This document shows positions 28,659 through 38,700 of a DNA stretch of 64,000 nt, in pieces; within the stretch, counting starts at the first letter, position 1, and each line of letters opens with the position of its first letter. The position numbers were made by a program, and so were the translations under genes. The notes below the pieces were generated by a model. The model was not told the origin of the DNA. It saw only the letters and a program-made list of their open reading frames with translations, and searched no databases. The DNA lies in NCBI GenBank assembly GCA_002070505.1, contig MWDJ01000008.1, positions 37,865-101,864 on the forward strand, in the 5' to 3' direction. The DNA comes from Bacteroidetes bacterium ADurb.Bin145. Lineage in GTDB: Bacteria; Bacteroidota; Bacteroidia; Bacteroidales; VadinHA17.

Positions 28659-29960
28659 CTACAGTTTTCTCAGGAAATAATTCTCATCAACAGATAGAAT
28701 TTCCCATCCGTTATTGAGAATCAGATCCCATCCGTCACCTTCAATGTGGTTCTTGCTTACATTATATCCCTTTGCCGGTACACGGAGGAATTTAAAGTTA
28801 TTTGATATCAGGCAGCCTTCTCCTCTTCTATCGACTGTCAGCTTGCCCCAGTTATCAGAAATCCTGATCTGTTTATAAAGAGTACCCTCCGGCCCCAGGG
28901 GCTGAATATCCTCAGGTTCGAAATCGAAATAAGGACTTTCAAGTTCAATATAAACCACAGGTTTTTCTACGAAAGTACTTAACTGTTTGTTAATATATTC
29001 CTGGATCTCTTCTTCCCTCTGGTTCTCTTCTTTGTATATCTTATCTATGTCGTAGTTAAGAGAGAGGCTCCCTGCAACATCCCTGCATATCTCTGGCAGC
29101 TTGATATCATAAAGTTCCATGACAAGACTTCCCAGATCAATATTCTCAGAAGTTATTTCCTTGAAATTAAATCCTTTGAGGTCAAGGAGGGTTGCATAAA
29201 GAGCTCCGTGAATGGATCCGTAAGACCTTGAATACGAAAGATAGGAGTATATTCTGTCGAGGTTCTCCATCAGCCTGTTATTAAATTCTTCACGCGATTT
29301 TGCAGCAAGCTTGATTGACGTAAAAGTTGCAAGTCCTTCATAGTTTTCGAACCTTATCTCATCAGGAACAAATAGCTGATAGAGTTCATGGTTTGCTTCG
29401 CGGAAAATAAGTGCATCCCTTAATGCTACTCTCTGTGCTTCTCCTTCTGATTCGATTGCTTTACGAAGGGCAGACCATTCAAGTTTCAGCCATATCCTGG
29501 CCCTTCTCTCTTCCATGTTTGGTGTGTTGTTCCCGGAGAAATTATAGTTTATTGTGTTCTGAAACCGATGGAAAAGACAGTGCAACCCCCGTGATATTAT
29601 CCTGTATTCATCATCTTCATTCGGGAGAGGGGCCATACCAAACAGTTTCCCGCCATAGGTTACCGCTGTATTATTAATAATCAGCTCTTTTGGGTATGAT
29701 CCGGTATAAATGCCATCCTTCTGTTTTAATAATCCTTCCTTGTCAGGCTCATTAGCCACAATTCTACGAGTCGTCCTGTCAACGAACATAAGAGGTCCGT
29801 AAAGATTCCGGCCCCATAGTTTCCCGTTATCTTCATTGCAGACAGCTTCTATTTGCCTGAAATAATACAAGGCTTTTTCTGAAGTGAAGTACGATTCCTC
29901 AACTTCATCCTTGCAGGCAGTAAGAATAAGCAGGATCAGGATGACAATCCATTTATTCAT
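28659..29960 (-). CDS. Lipoprotein with degenerate HExxH metalloprotease-like motif
   Basis: A 433-residue predicted lipoprotein (signal peptide WIVILILLILTAC, Cys near residue 16) that I cannot assign to a named family. The central part reads LHCLFHRFQ near residue 127, LKLEWSALRKAI near 160, DALIFREAN near 185 and ENYEGLATFTSIKLA near 206. This layout resembles zinc gluzincin peptidases with HExxH followed by an EGLAEYT-type helix, but the HExxH glutamate is replaced by Cys (HCLFH). If related, it would be an inactive or altered peptidase. The C-terminal 100 residues look like beta strands. It stands alone between valS and nadC. Confidence 0.6.
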   Translation of the reverse strand: MNKWIVILILLILTACKDEVEESYFTSEKALYYFRQIEAVCNEDNGKLWGRNLYGPLMFVDRTTRRIVANEPDKEGLLKQKDGIYTGSYPKELIINNTAVTYGGKLFGMAPLPNEDDEYRIISRGLHCLFHRFQNTINYNFSGNNTPNMEERRARIWLKLEWSALRKAIESEGEAQRVALRDALIFREANHELYQLFVPDEIRFENYEGLATFTSIKLAAKSREEFNNRLMENLDRIYSYLSYSRSYGSIHGALYATLLDLKGFNFKEITSENIDLGSLVMELYDIKLPEICRDVAGSLSLNYDIDKIYKEENQREEEIQEYINKQLSTFVEKPVVYIELESPYFDFEPEDIQPLGPEGTLYKQIRISDNWGKLTVDRRGEGCLISNNFKFLRVPAKGYNVSKNHIEGDGWDLILNNGWEILSVDENYFLRKL

Positions 29961-30077
29961 TATCCGGATTTTAGCTGACCAAAAGTATTAAAAAAAAGTC
30001 ATATACCAAATTCAGGAAGGGAGCAACGACTGAATGGCCTGGAGTTGGCAACTGGCAGGGTTTTATGGGTCAGTACC

Positions 30078-30920
30078 TTAAACCGCGTTAAGGCTCATAT
30101 CAAGACTCTTTAAATGGTGAGTCAGGGCACCTACTGAAATAAAATCAACTCCGCATTCAGCATATGATCTTACAGTGTCAAGTGTTATGCCTCCTGATGA
30201 TTCTGTTTCGTATCTGCCATCTATCATCTTAACTGCTGACCGGGTATCCTCAGTACTAAAATTATCGAGCATGATCCGGTTTATTCCTCCGGTGGCAAGG
30301 ATCCTGCGTACGTCATCAAGATTTCGTGCTTCTATTTCGATTTTAAGTTTTCTGTTGTTTCTCCTGAGATATTCATTTGTCTTCCTGATAGCATTTTCGA
30401 CTCCACCGGCATAGAATATATGATTATCTTTCAGCATTATCATATCAAATAATCCCATTCTGTGGTTTAAACCTCCGCCGATACGTACAGCTTCTTTCTC
30501 AAGGAACCTGAACCCCGGGGTTGTTTTACGGGTGTCGAGGATCTTTGTCTTCAGGCCCGACAGTCTTTCAACATATTGATTTGTACTTGTGGCTATCCCG
30601 CTCATCCTCTGCATAATATTAAGCACGAGCCTTTCAGACTTAAGTATTGATTGCTGCCTTCCATAGATATTTAGAACAATATCTCCGGGTTTGATTTTGC
30701 TGGCATCTTTTATAAAAGTGTCGCACCTCAATTCACTATCAATTGTAGAGAAAACCTCTTTTGCCACATCGACCCCTGCAAGGATTCCTTCTTCCTTGAT
30801 CAGAAGTTCAGCTTTGCCTACTGCTTCCCATGGAATACAAGCGAGAGATGAATGATCACCATCACCGAGATCTTCCCCTACACTCCTGAGAATGAATTCC
30901 CTGAGTATCCTAATTTCCAT
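30078..30920 (-). CDS. nadC: Nicotinate-nucleotide pyrophosphorylase (quinolinate phosphoribosyltransferase) NadC
   Basis: A 280-residue enzyme that converts quinolinate and PRPP to nicotinate mononucleotide in de novo NAD synthesis. Signatures are GEDLGDGDHSS near residue 15, the quinolinate-binding DTRKTTPGFR near 129, GGGLNHRMGLFDMIMLKDNH near 148, and EIEARNLDD near 195. It overlaps the end of the DUF4783 gene by 11 bases. A 117-base gap (29961-30077) follows in which I see no supported feature. Confidence 0.96.
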   Translation of the reverse strand: MEIRILREFILRSVGEDLGDGDHSSLACIPWEAVGKAELLIKEEGILAGVDVAKEVFSTIDSELRCDTFIKDASKIKPGDIVLNIYGRQQSILKSERLVLNIMQRMSGIATSTNQYVERLSGLKTKILDTRKTTPGFRFLEKEAVRIGGGLNHRMGLFDMIMLKDNHIFYAGGVENAIRKTNEYLRRNNRKLKIEIEARNLDDVRRILATGGINRIMLDNFSTEDTRSAVKMIDGRYETESSGGITLDTVRSYAECGVDFISVGALTHHLKSLDMSLNAV

Positions 30921-31314
30921 TTTCAGTTTCTATACGTACAAGATGGATAAGTAATTCCTGATCGACCTTCTTGAGAAGTAAATAAACCCGGAAATCACCT
31001 TTTTCAGTTTTAAGAATGCCGATGGCATATTGTGCATCATTCTTTGCACCCTGATGGCGGATTATAAAATCCTTTGCCGGATAATTGACAAAGAAATCCT
31101 TCAGTACTGTCTCAGCGACATTCTTTTTATAGAAGTCAGATTTATCCAGGAGAAGCAGCTCAACTGTTGAATTCATGTACTTTGTGAGTTCAACAGCATT
31201 GCCGGCCTTGAAAGCAATAGCAATTCCCCCGGGTATCCTGATGGGTTCCTGTGCAATAAGCGACAGGCTGTTAGCTAACAGTATAATAACAGGAATAAAA
31301 TTTTTCAATTTCAT
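30910..31314 (-). CDS. DUF4783 exported protein
   Basis: A 134-residue protein with an N-terminal signal peptide (FIPVIILLANSLSLIAQ) and a small alpha/beta domain of the NTF2-like sort. It matches the Bacteroidota DUF4783 family, which I recall lying beside nadC and rlmH in many genomes, as here. No catalytic residues are evident and the function is unknown. Confidence 0.8.
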   Translation of the reverse strand: MKLKNFIPVIILLANSLSLIAQEPIRIPGGIAIAFKAGNAVELTKYMNSTVELLLLDKSDFYKKNVAETVLKDFFVNYPAKDFIIRHQGAKNDAQYAIGILKTEKGDFRVYLLLKKVDQELLIHLVRIETENGN

Positions 31315-31411
31315 TTTGTAATATTTATTCTGACTTTCAAATTCGATAACACAAATTTAACTATTTTCCAAAACAATTAGATGTCAGGCTTACTGTTCAA
31401 AATAATTATAA

Positions 31412-31441
31412 TTGTGGGAGCACTTTTTAATTATATTTTTG
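31412..31441 (+). promoter_or_regulatory. Bacteroidota promoter (-33 ATTG / -7 TATTTTTG) for rlmH
   Basis: TTG at 31412-31414 and TATTTTTG at 31434-31441 are 19 bases apart. This is the spacing and near-consensus sequence of the Bacteroidota primary sigma factor (TTTG-N19-TAnnTTTG). It is the best complete promoter in the window and gives a leader of about 45 bases to rlmH. Confidence 0.7.
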
Positions 31442-31490
31442 CATGTAAGCTTCGACAGTTTTTTTACACACAAAAGTCGCGCCACTATTT

Positions 31491-31964
31491 ATGAAAATTG
31501 CATTAATGCTGACCGGAAAGACTACAGAAAAGCATATAGCGACAGGTGTAGAGACTTATTCAAAACGTATCAGCAAATATTCAGGATTTGAGATAATCAC
31601 TCTGCCGGATCTGAAAAATACCCGTAACATGCCCCCGGAGGAACAGAAGCTGAAGGAGGGCAGGAAAATCATCCAGTCGATCGGGAAAGACGATTTTGTA
31701 GTTTTACTTGATGAGAAAGGGACTCAGTTTGGAACAGTTGAATTTGCAGGATGGCTGGAAAAAAGGTTGTTCAGTCAGAACAAAAGGATACTTTTCGTCA
31801 TTGGCGGGCCGTGGGGGTTTTCAGAAGAGGTATACGCTGTGTGCAATATGAAGATATCTCTTTCAAAGATGACATTTTCTCACCAGTTGGTACGGTTATT
31901 GTTTGTTGAACAGCTTTACAGGGCATTTTCGGTGATCAGAGGTGAACCATATCACCATGAATAA
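31491..31964 (+). CDS. rlmH: 23S rRNA (pseudouridine(1915)-N(3))-methyltransferase RlmH
   Basis: A 157-residue SPOUT-class methyltransferase that modifies pseudouridine 1915 in helix 69 of 23S rRNA. The C-terminal knot motifs are FVIGGPWGFSEEV near residue 103, LSKMTFSHQLVRLLFVEQLYRA near 123 and the terminal YHHE. The family usually has GGA(Y/F)G where this has GGPWG. The sensor kinase gene starts 15 bases after its stop. Confidence 0.96.
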   Translation: MKIALMLTGKTTEKHIATGVETYSKRISKYSGFEIITLPDLKNTRNMPPEEQKLKEGRKIIQSIGKDDFVVLLDEKGTQFGTVEFAGWLEKRLFSQNKRILFVIGGPWGFSEEVYAVCNMKISLSKMTFSHQLVRLLFVEQLYRAFSVIRGEPYHHE

Positions 31965-31979
31965 GGTAATTCTCACTTT

Positions 31980-34900
31980 ATGAATAAGGAGAAACGTTCC
32001 GGATTATCACTTATCGTTCTGACAATAATTCTGGCTATTGCGGCTGTCATGGCTGAGTCGCTTTATTTCAGTGATTTTGAATATCATCTTCTTACACGAA
32101 GATTTAGCAGGATACTGAGAGAAAAGGAAAAGATAATGAAAGAAAGTCTTGACAGGCTTCAGCTTACACTTTTACAGGAGCAGCTGCATGGATCAGCTTC
32201 AGAGAAGAACATATTTTCAATAGCTAAAAAGAACGGAATTACAATCCTTGAATATTTTGATAAAACTCTTGTTCATTGGTCAGACAACGACTTTGATGTA
32301 CCTGCGATACCGGATGATTCATTATTTCTGAAACCGGTTATATTCATGCAGAACGGATGGTTTCTTCCTGAAAGAAGAAAAGCCGGGAATCAGGAATTCA
32401 TAGCACTTCTGAGGATCAGAACGGATTTCAGCTATGAGAATGACATAGTGCGAAGCGGTTTCAGTAAGGATTTCAGAATCCCTGATGTAGTGCAACTCAG
32501 CCAAAAAAAGAGCGATTCAGGATTTAATATCTACAATACCGAAGGGACTTTCCTCTTCTCCCTGGCTTTTCCTGCCGCCAGAACCAATACACTTTTGATC
32601 ATTGTACCACTGATGCTTTGGTTAGCTGTCCTGTTCCTTATAATAAAGCTTTCACTCAACCTGGCGATATTCCTGGATAAGTCAGGACATCCATTTATCG
32701 GGATGGCATCACTGACAATGATATTTGCAGCAATTTATATGGGCATTTTACTTGTAAAAGGGCCGGCAGTGTTCATGAAAACCCAGCTTTTTTCGCCTTT
32801 TATTTTCTCTCTCAACAGCTTAATTCCGTCATTAGGCCATTTGTTATTGTTGAGTATTCTGGCTGCACTGCTCGCTCACAGGTTTAATAATTCTGCTCTT
32901 TTCTCAGGCGAATTGTATAAAAAAACTGTCGCAAAGTATTTTTTAGTAATCGTCCTTTTCAGTATCGGATCTGCCATTCTATGTCTGTTCCATAACGTCT
33001 TCACTCAACTTGTTCTGAATTCCCGGATTAACTTTGAGACGTATAAAGTATTAAAAATGAGCTTTTTAAGTGTAGCAGGATTTGTTGCTATTATACTTAT
33101 GACCTTCGTCCCGGTATTTTTGATTCTTGAAGTTTTCAGATCGGTCGGGGACATAAGTGCGAAGCAGACTGTTATACTGGCCATTCCGTCATTTTTAGTG
33201 ATCCTGTTTATTAACCGTGGCGATCTGATCACATTACTTGTGTTGTGTTTATTCTGTGGCTTAATAATTCTGATGGCCTTCATGGCTTATAAGAGGCACA
33301 TAGGAGTATTCAATGCGACAATATTTTTCTCGGTAATCATGGCATTATACTCTTTGTACATTATCACGGTAAATTCGGAAAACAGGATCAATGAAAATAT
33401 TAAAGTGCAGGCATTGTCTTTTTCAACTGAAAATGATCCGGCAGCTGAACATCTGCTGCTTGATATGTGGCCCGTGTTAAAGAATGATACTGTTCTTTAC
33501 AGAATGATGACTGAAGAGGATTTCAATATCAGCCAGAACAATGTTGACAGGATAACAGCTTATCTGACAGGAACCTATTTTACGGGATACTGGGGAAGCT
33601 TCAATGTCAATATTGTGCTCTGCAGGAAAGATCAGCTGCTAAGGATAGGCACCCGGGAGGAGGATTTTGAGAACTGTTTTGACTTTTTTAACGGAAGAAC
33701 TGTAAAATACGGGCATCAGCTTACAGGAACCAATTTTTATTTTATTGATAATCAGGGAGGGAGATCATATTATATCGGGATCCTGAACTTTACCAGGGAT
33801 CTGGAAAACATAAATGGTTTATTTATTGAACTGTACAGCGATGTTAATGTTTTTCAGCCAGGTTACACGGAACTGTTGCTTGATAAAAAATTCAATATTT
33901 ATTCAGACTTAAGAGAATATTCATATGCCAAATACATAAATGGACTCATAGTACTGAATTCCGGAGACTATCCATATAAAAAGACCGATGATGAGTATAT
34001 CGATAAGAATTCGGAGTACAGGATATTCAATGCTGAGAACAAAAAGCATATTGTTTATAAAAACGGGAATACAACTGTAATCATAAGCCGGCCTCTGATC
34101 AACGTAGGCGATATTCTTATCTCTTTTGCATATTTACTGGCATTCATTATATTCTTCAATAGCATAATTGCCCTTCTCATAAGAAGGCCATCTATTAAAA
34201 GCATTTTAAACCTTAATTTCAGGCAGAAACTGCAGGTCTCATATATGGCTATCCTGTTATTTTCATTTATCCTGATAGGGTTTGTTGCAGCATCGCTGAC
34301 TGTAAGGGAATACAGGTCAAAACATTATGAAAATATTAAAGAAAAACTGAACTCAATAAATGTTGAGCTTGAGAACAAGCTGACTGACGTGAAGCAGCTT
34401 TCGTCTGACAGACAGAATGATACCAATGATTCATTAAATGAGCTTCTCATTGATCTTTCAAATATTTTCAATACTGATATTAACATATATGATCTCAAGG
34501 GATTTCTCATAGCGACCTCACGTCCTGAGATATTTTACCGGAACCTGACAAGCCACAGAATGGATATAACTGCACTCATTAATGTATCTGATTTCACCAG
34601 GGCTGAATATTTCCAGACGGAGAGCATTGGGAACATGAAGTACATATCGGTTTATATGCCATTTTATAGTTCAGATTATAAAGTGCTTGCTTTTCTGAAT
34701 CTGCCATATTTCAGGATGCAGAGTGTTTTAGCCAGGGAGATATCAAACCTCATCGTGGCGATAATGAACTTCACTCTTCTTCTTATCCTGATTACGATGG
34801 GTCTCGCAGTTTTTATAAGCGGGAGGCTCACATCGCCTCTCTCAATGCTCAGTGAAGGCCTTGCTTCTGTAAAACTTGGCAGGAAAAGTGAGCACCTCTC

Positions 34901-35702
34901 ATACAAGGGGAGTGATGAAATAGGAGATATGGTGAAACAGTATAACAGGATGGTTGATGAACTGGAAGTAAGCACCCATAAGCTTGCTGCGTCTGAGCGC
35001 GAATATGCCTGGAGAGAAATGGCCAAGCAGATAGCACATGAAATAAAGAACCCGCTTACACCAATGAAGCTGAATGTTCAGCAGCTTCTTAAATCGTGGA
35101 ACGATGATACTTCAGGATTTAAGGACAAACTCGAGCTGTTTGCGAGAAACCAGATCGAATATATTGATAATCTTTCCCTTATAGCTACGGCATTTTCATC
35201 GTTTGCCAAGATGCCGGGAGCCAATCCGTCAGATATCGACCTGATTGAACAGATAAAAACAACTCTTGAACTCTTCAGGAATACAAGTAATGTTACGTTC
35301 AATGTGAAATGGCCCCATGAGAACAAGGTATTTATTCATGCTGATAAAGAACAGATCAACGGGATTTTCTCCAACCTGATCAAAAACGGCATACAGGCTA
35401 TTCCGCAGGACAGGGATGGAGTAATAAAAGTAGAACTCAAAGTAACCGGCGATAAAGTACTGGTATCTGTAGCAGACAATGGCAGCGGTATCCCGGAAGC
35501 GCTCAGGAACAGGATGTTCACGCCGAATTTTACAACAAAATCATCAGGGACCGGGCTTGGACTATCGATAGCAAAACGATATGCAGAGGGAGCTGGCGGC
35601 AGAATCTGGTTTGAATCGCAAACCGGCAGGGGAGCAACCTTTTTTGTTGAATTTCCGTTAAAATATACAGTTGAAAAACCGGGTGAAGCCAAGAGTGAAT
35701 GA
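31980..35702 (+). CDS. Large multi-pass sensor histidine kinase, NtrY-like
   Basis: A 1240-residue membrane histidine kinase. Residues 1-30 hold one transmembrane helix, and an extracytoplasmic domain follows to about 205. A block of about eight helices spans 205-460. A second extracytoplasmic domain runs to about 705, two helices lie near 705-770, a third sensor-like region spans 790-925, and a last helix near 925-950 leads into a HAMP domain. The kinase core has His1020 in EMAKQIAHEIKNPLTPMKL, an N box (NLIKNGIQAI), and G boxes DNGSGIP and GTGLGLSIAKRYAEG. The H-box region is like NtrY. No response regulator is adjacent; the T9SS-type gene set starts 56 bases later. Confidence 0.9.
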   Translation: MNKEKRSGLSLIVLTIILAIAAVMAESLYFSDFEYHLLTRRFSRILREKEKIMKESLDRLQLTLLQEQLHGSASEKNIFSIAKKNGITILEYFDKTLVHWSDNDFDVPAIPDDSLFLKPVIFMQNGWFLPERRKAGNQEFIALLRIRTDFSYENDIVRSGFSKDFRIPDVVQLSQKKSDSGFNIYNTEGTFLFSLAFPAARTNTLLIIVPLMLWLAVLFLIIKLSLNLAIFLDKSGHPFIGMASLTMIFAAIYMGILLVKGPAVFMKTQLFSPFIFSLNSLIPSLGHLLLLSILAALLAHRFNNSALFSGELYKKTVAKYFLVIVLFSIGSAILCLFHNVFTQLVLNSRINFETYKVLKMSFLSVAGFVAIILMTFVPVFLILEVFRSVGDISAKQTVILAIPSFLVILFINRGDLITLLVLCLFCGLIILMAFMAYKRHIGVFNATIFFSVIMALYSLYIITVNSENRINENIKVQALSFSTENDPAAEHLLLDMWPVLKNDTVLYRMMTEEDFNISQNNVDRITAYLTGTYFTGYWGSFNVNIVLCRKDQLLRIGTREEDFENCFDFFNGRTVKYGHQLTGTNFYFIDNQGGRSYYIGILNFTRDLENINGLFIELYSDVNVFQPGYTELLLDKKFNIYSDLREYSYAKYINGLIVLNSGDYPYKKTDDEYIDKNSEYRIFNAENKKHIVYKNGNTTVIISRPLINVGDILISFAYLLAFIIFFNSIIALLIRRPSIKSILNLNFRQKLQVSYMAILLFSFILIGFVAASLTVREYRSKHYENIKEKLNSINVELENKLTDVKQLSSDRQNDTNDSLNELLIDLSNIFNTDINIYDLKGFLIATSRPEIFYRNLTSHRMDITALINVSDFTRAEYFQTESIGNMKYISVYMPFYSSDYKVLAFLNLPYFRMQSVLAREISNLIVAIMNFTLLLILITMGLAVFISGRLTSPLSMLSEGLASVKLGRKSEHLSYKGSDEIGDMVKQYNRMVDELEVSTHKLAASEREYAWREMAKQIAHEIKNPLTPMKLNVQQLLKSWNDDTSGFKDKLELFARNQIEYIDNLSLIATAFSSFAKMPGANPSDIDLIEQIKTTLELFRNTSNVTFNVKWPHENKVFIHADKEQINGIFSNLIKNGIQAIPQDRDGVIKVELKVTGDKVLVSVADNGSGIPEALRNRMFTPNFTTKSSGTGLGLSIAKRYAEGAGGRIWFESQTGRGATFFVEFPLKYTVEKPGEAKSE

Positions 35703-35758
35703 TTTCAATACGAATGATAATACAATTTTAGTATATTAGCAGTTCATATCAGGTTTTA

Positions 35759-38700
35759 ATGGCCTTTAAAATATCAGACAATATTAAATTCCTAATCCTA
35801 ATCCTGATCTTAATCTTGTTTTCAGGAATCGACACATCTCTTTATGCCCAGAGAAAAATAAGCGGTGTAGTAAATACATATGGAAGGGTTTCTGCGATAA
35901 ATGTAGATAATGTTACCGTACCTGACGAGGCTCAGTTTAGTCAGTTTGCAGCAGGGGATACCATATTGCTTATCCAGATGAAAGGTGTCAGGATATTGAC
36001 TCTGGAAGCAGGCTCATTCGGTACCTTTGAATATAATTATGGCTTACCCGGCCAGCATGAATTCCTCATCATTGAATCGGTGAATGATGCAACCAATACA
36101 ATAACATTCCGAACTAATATTATTCATTCAGGTTTTAGTCCTCAGGGGGCACTGCAAATAGTCAAAATACCATCATATAATTATGCTGAAGTGAATGCCA
36201 CTCTTACCTGCCAGCCCTGGGACAGCATTTCAAAGACGGGAGGTGTACTTGCAGTACTTGTCGGAAGAACTCTTTCGCTGCAGGCAAATATCGATGTCAC
36301 CGGGAAAGGTTTTAAAGGAGGTGCTGCTGCACTGGGGCTTGGAATATGTGCAGAAACGCCGAAGATGTATAAATTCGCGTATGCTGCTGGTACAGATAGT
36401 GCAGGGTTTAAAGGAGAAGGTCCAGTAACACGGGGATGGCTTTCAGCCTCCAGTTTCCCTCCGATTTATCCGAATTACGCCAAAGGTAAAGGTCCTAACT
36501 TCAGCGGTGGCGGCGGAGGTGACGGAAGATTTTCCGGCGGAGGCGGCGGTGGAAACTATGGAGCCGGCGGACTCGGGGGTAAGGAAGAATCAGCCTGTAC
36601 TTTTGAGTATACCGGCGGACTGGGAGGCGTTCAGATAAAAGGCACATATCTGGCAAATACTTTAAAAAGCATATTCCCGGGAGGAGGAGGAGGAGCATCT
36701 ACATATCAGTCGGGAAGCACTGCCACGCCGGGAGGAAATGGTGGGGGTATAGTGGTAATTGTCTGTGATACCCTGAGAGGAAACGGGAAAAGCATTCTTG
36801 CAGAGGGAGCCCAGCCCTCAGGCAATGCATCCGGTAATGCAGGGGCCGGCGGTGGCGGCGGCGGCGGATCGATAGCTCTATATCTTCAGAGTTACTCAAA
36901 CAAACTGGCTACTTCAGGTATCAATATTTCGGTTAATGGTGGTAAGGGCGGTAATACATCTGCAATATTCGGAGAAGGCGGTGGTGGTGGCGGTGGCCTT
37001 ATAACAACAAATAATATTGCACTTCCGTCTAACGGATCAAAAACATACGCCGGAGGGCTTGGGGGAACAAGATCACCGGGAATTCAGGGTACAGCCGGTC
37101 TGCCAGGAGAGAACCTGACCAGTTTCGCACCAATACTCAACGGATTCCTTTTTAATTCAATCAGATCGACTGTAACCGGGAACCAGATAGATTCAATCTG
37201 TTCAAATACTAATTTCCCTGGATTATCAGGTACTTTACCTGTAGGAGGCACAACGCCATATACTTACCTGTGGGAGTCAAGCACATTATCTGAAAGTGCC
37301 GGGTATGCCCCGGCACCAGGAGTGAATAATATGCAGAATTATGTCCCTCCTGCCAAACTGACACAGACGACATGGTTCAGAAGGACAGTAACTGATGCAA
37401 ATGCCACTCCTCTTGTTGATATAAGCAAACCTGTCCAGATAATAGTACAGCAGGCTATAACGGGTAATCTCATAGGCAAGGATACTACGATCTGTTACGG
37501 ACAGAATCCGCTCAGCATTGTTCCCCTGAATACCGGTCCGTCAAACGGGAACGGAAAATATACATACCAGTGGTTTGCCAACACGGATAACACCACATGG
37601 ACCCTTAATGCTCCGGGAGAATCAACCCTGGCATCCTATGATCCTGCAGCATTGACAATGACATCATACTATAAAAGGTTTGTCACATCAGGACGCTGCG
37701 TCGATCTGAGTGCCGTTGTTAAGATCACCGTTCTTCCTTCTGTTACAGGTAATGTGACAACCCGTCCGGATTCGGTTATATGCCAGGGATCACTTTTCCC
37801 GCTTCTTGGAGCATCAGCACCGGGAGCAGGATCAGGAAGTTACGTATACCAGTGGCAGGACAGCACATCGGCAGGAACCTGGAAACCGGCTTCAGGAATT
37901 AATACCAACCAGACATACACGGTTGATACATTGAATTTCTCAGCTGTACAAGACAGGTATTTCAGGAGAGTTGTTTTTTCCGGTCCTGACAGTGTATGTA
38001 AAGACAAGAGCCTGCCTATTCATCTGACAAGGTATTTTAAAATAAGAAATAACAACATTGCAGCCGATAATACAATATGTTCCGGGACCACACCTGCTCC
38101 GCTGACCGGGAGCACTCCAACTCAGGGTGATGGTACCTACACATATATCTGGCAGCAGAGCAGCGATGGAACAGCATGGCCGTCAAATGCTTCGGGAACA
38201 TTCAATCTCATCAGCTATTCTCCCCCTGCCCTCACCGATTCGACATGGTACCGAAGGATTGTTAATTCATCAAAATGTACAAGTACCAGTAATATAGTTG
38301 TTATAAAAGTTCATAAGCCGGTTTCGAATAACCTGGCATCACTGATTTCCGGAACTGGTACGGACACTACAATATGCAGCGGAGCTGTTCCCAACACAAT
38401 TAGGGGCAGCATCCCAACCGGAGGGACAGACCTGCCGGGCGATTATGCATACCAATGGGCATCCTCTTCAAACGGGACGACATTCACTGACATAAGTACG
38501 GGAGGTACTCTTAAAGATTATAAACCGGGAGCACTTACTTCCACTACATGGTTCAGGAGAAAGGCTATCTCCGGGTTATGTTCCTCACTTAGCAATTCTG
38601 TCAAAGTAACAGTTCTGCCGCCGATAACCGATAATGTAATTACATCAACCAAATCGACGGTTTGCTATAATCAGATACCTCAGACGATAAATGGTACCGG

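Noticed and set aside
30038-30064. Imperfect hairpin CCTGgAGTT-ggc-AACTggCAGG followed by GTTTT
   Set aside because: The T run is on the plus strand, but both flanking genes are on the minus strand, so it would not end either transcript. The arms also pair unevenly.
36501-36899. Arg/Leu/His-rich minus-strand ORFs in the surface protein gene
   Set aside because: Reverse readings of poly-glycine codons (GGN read as NCC and similar), a composition artefact.
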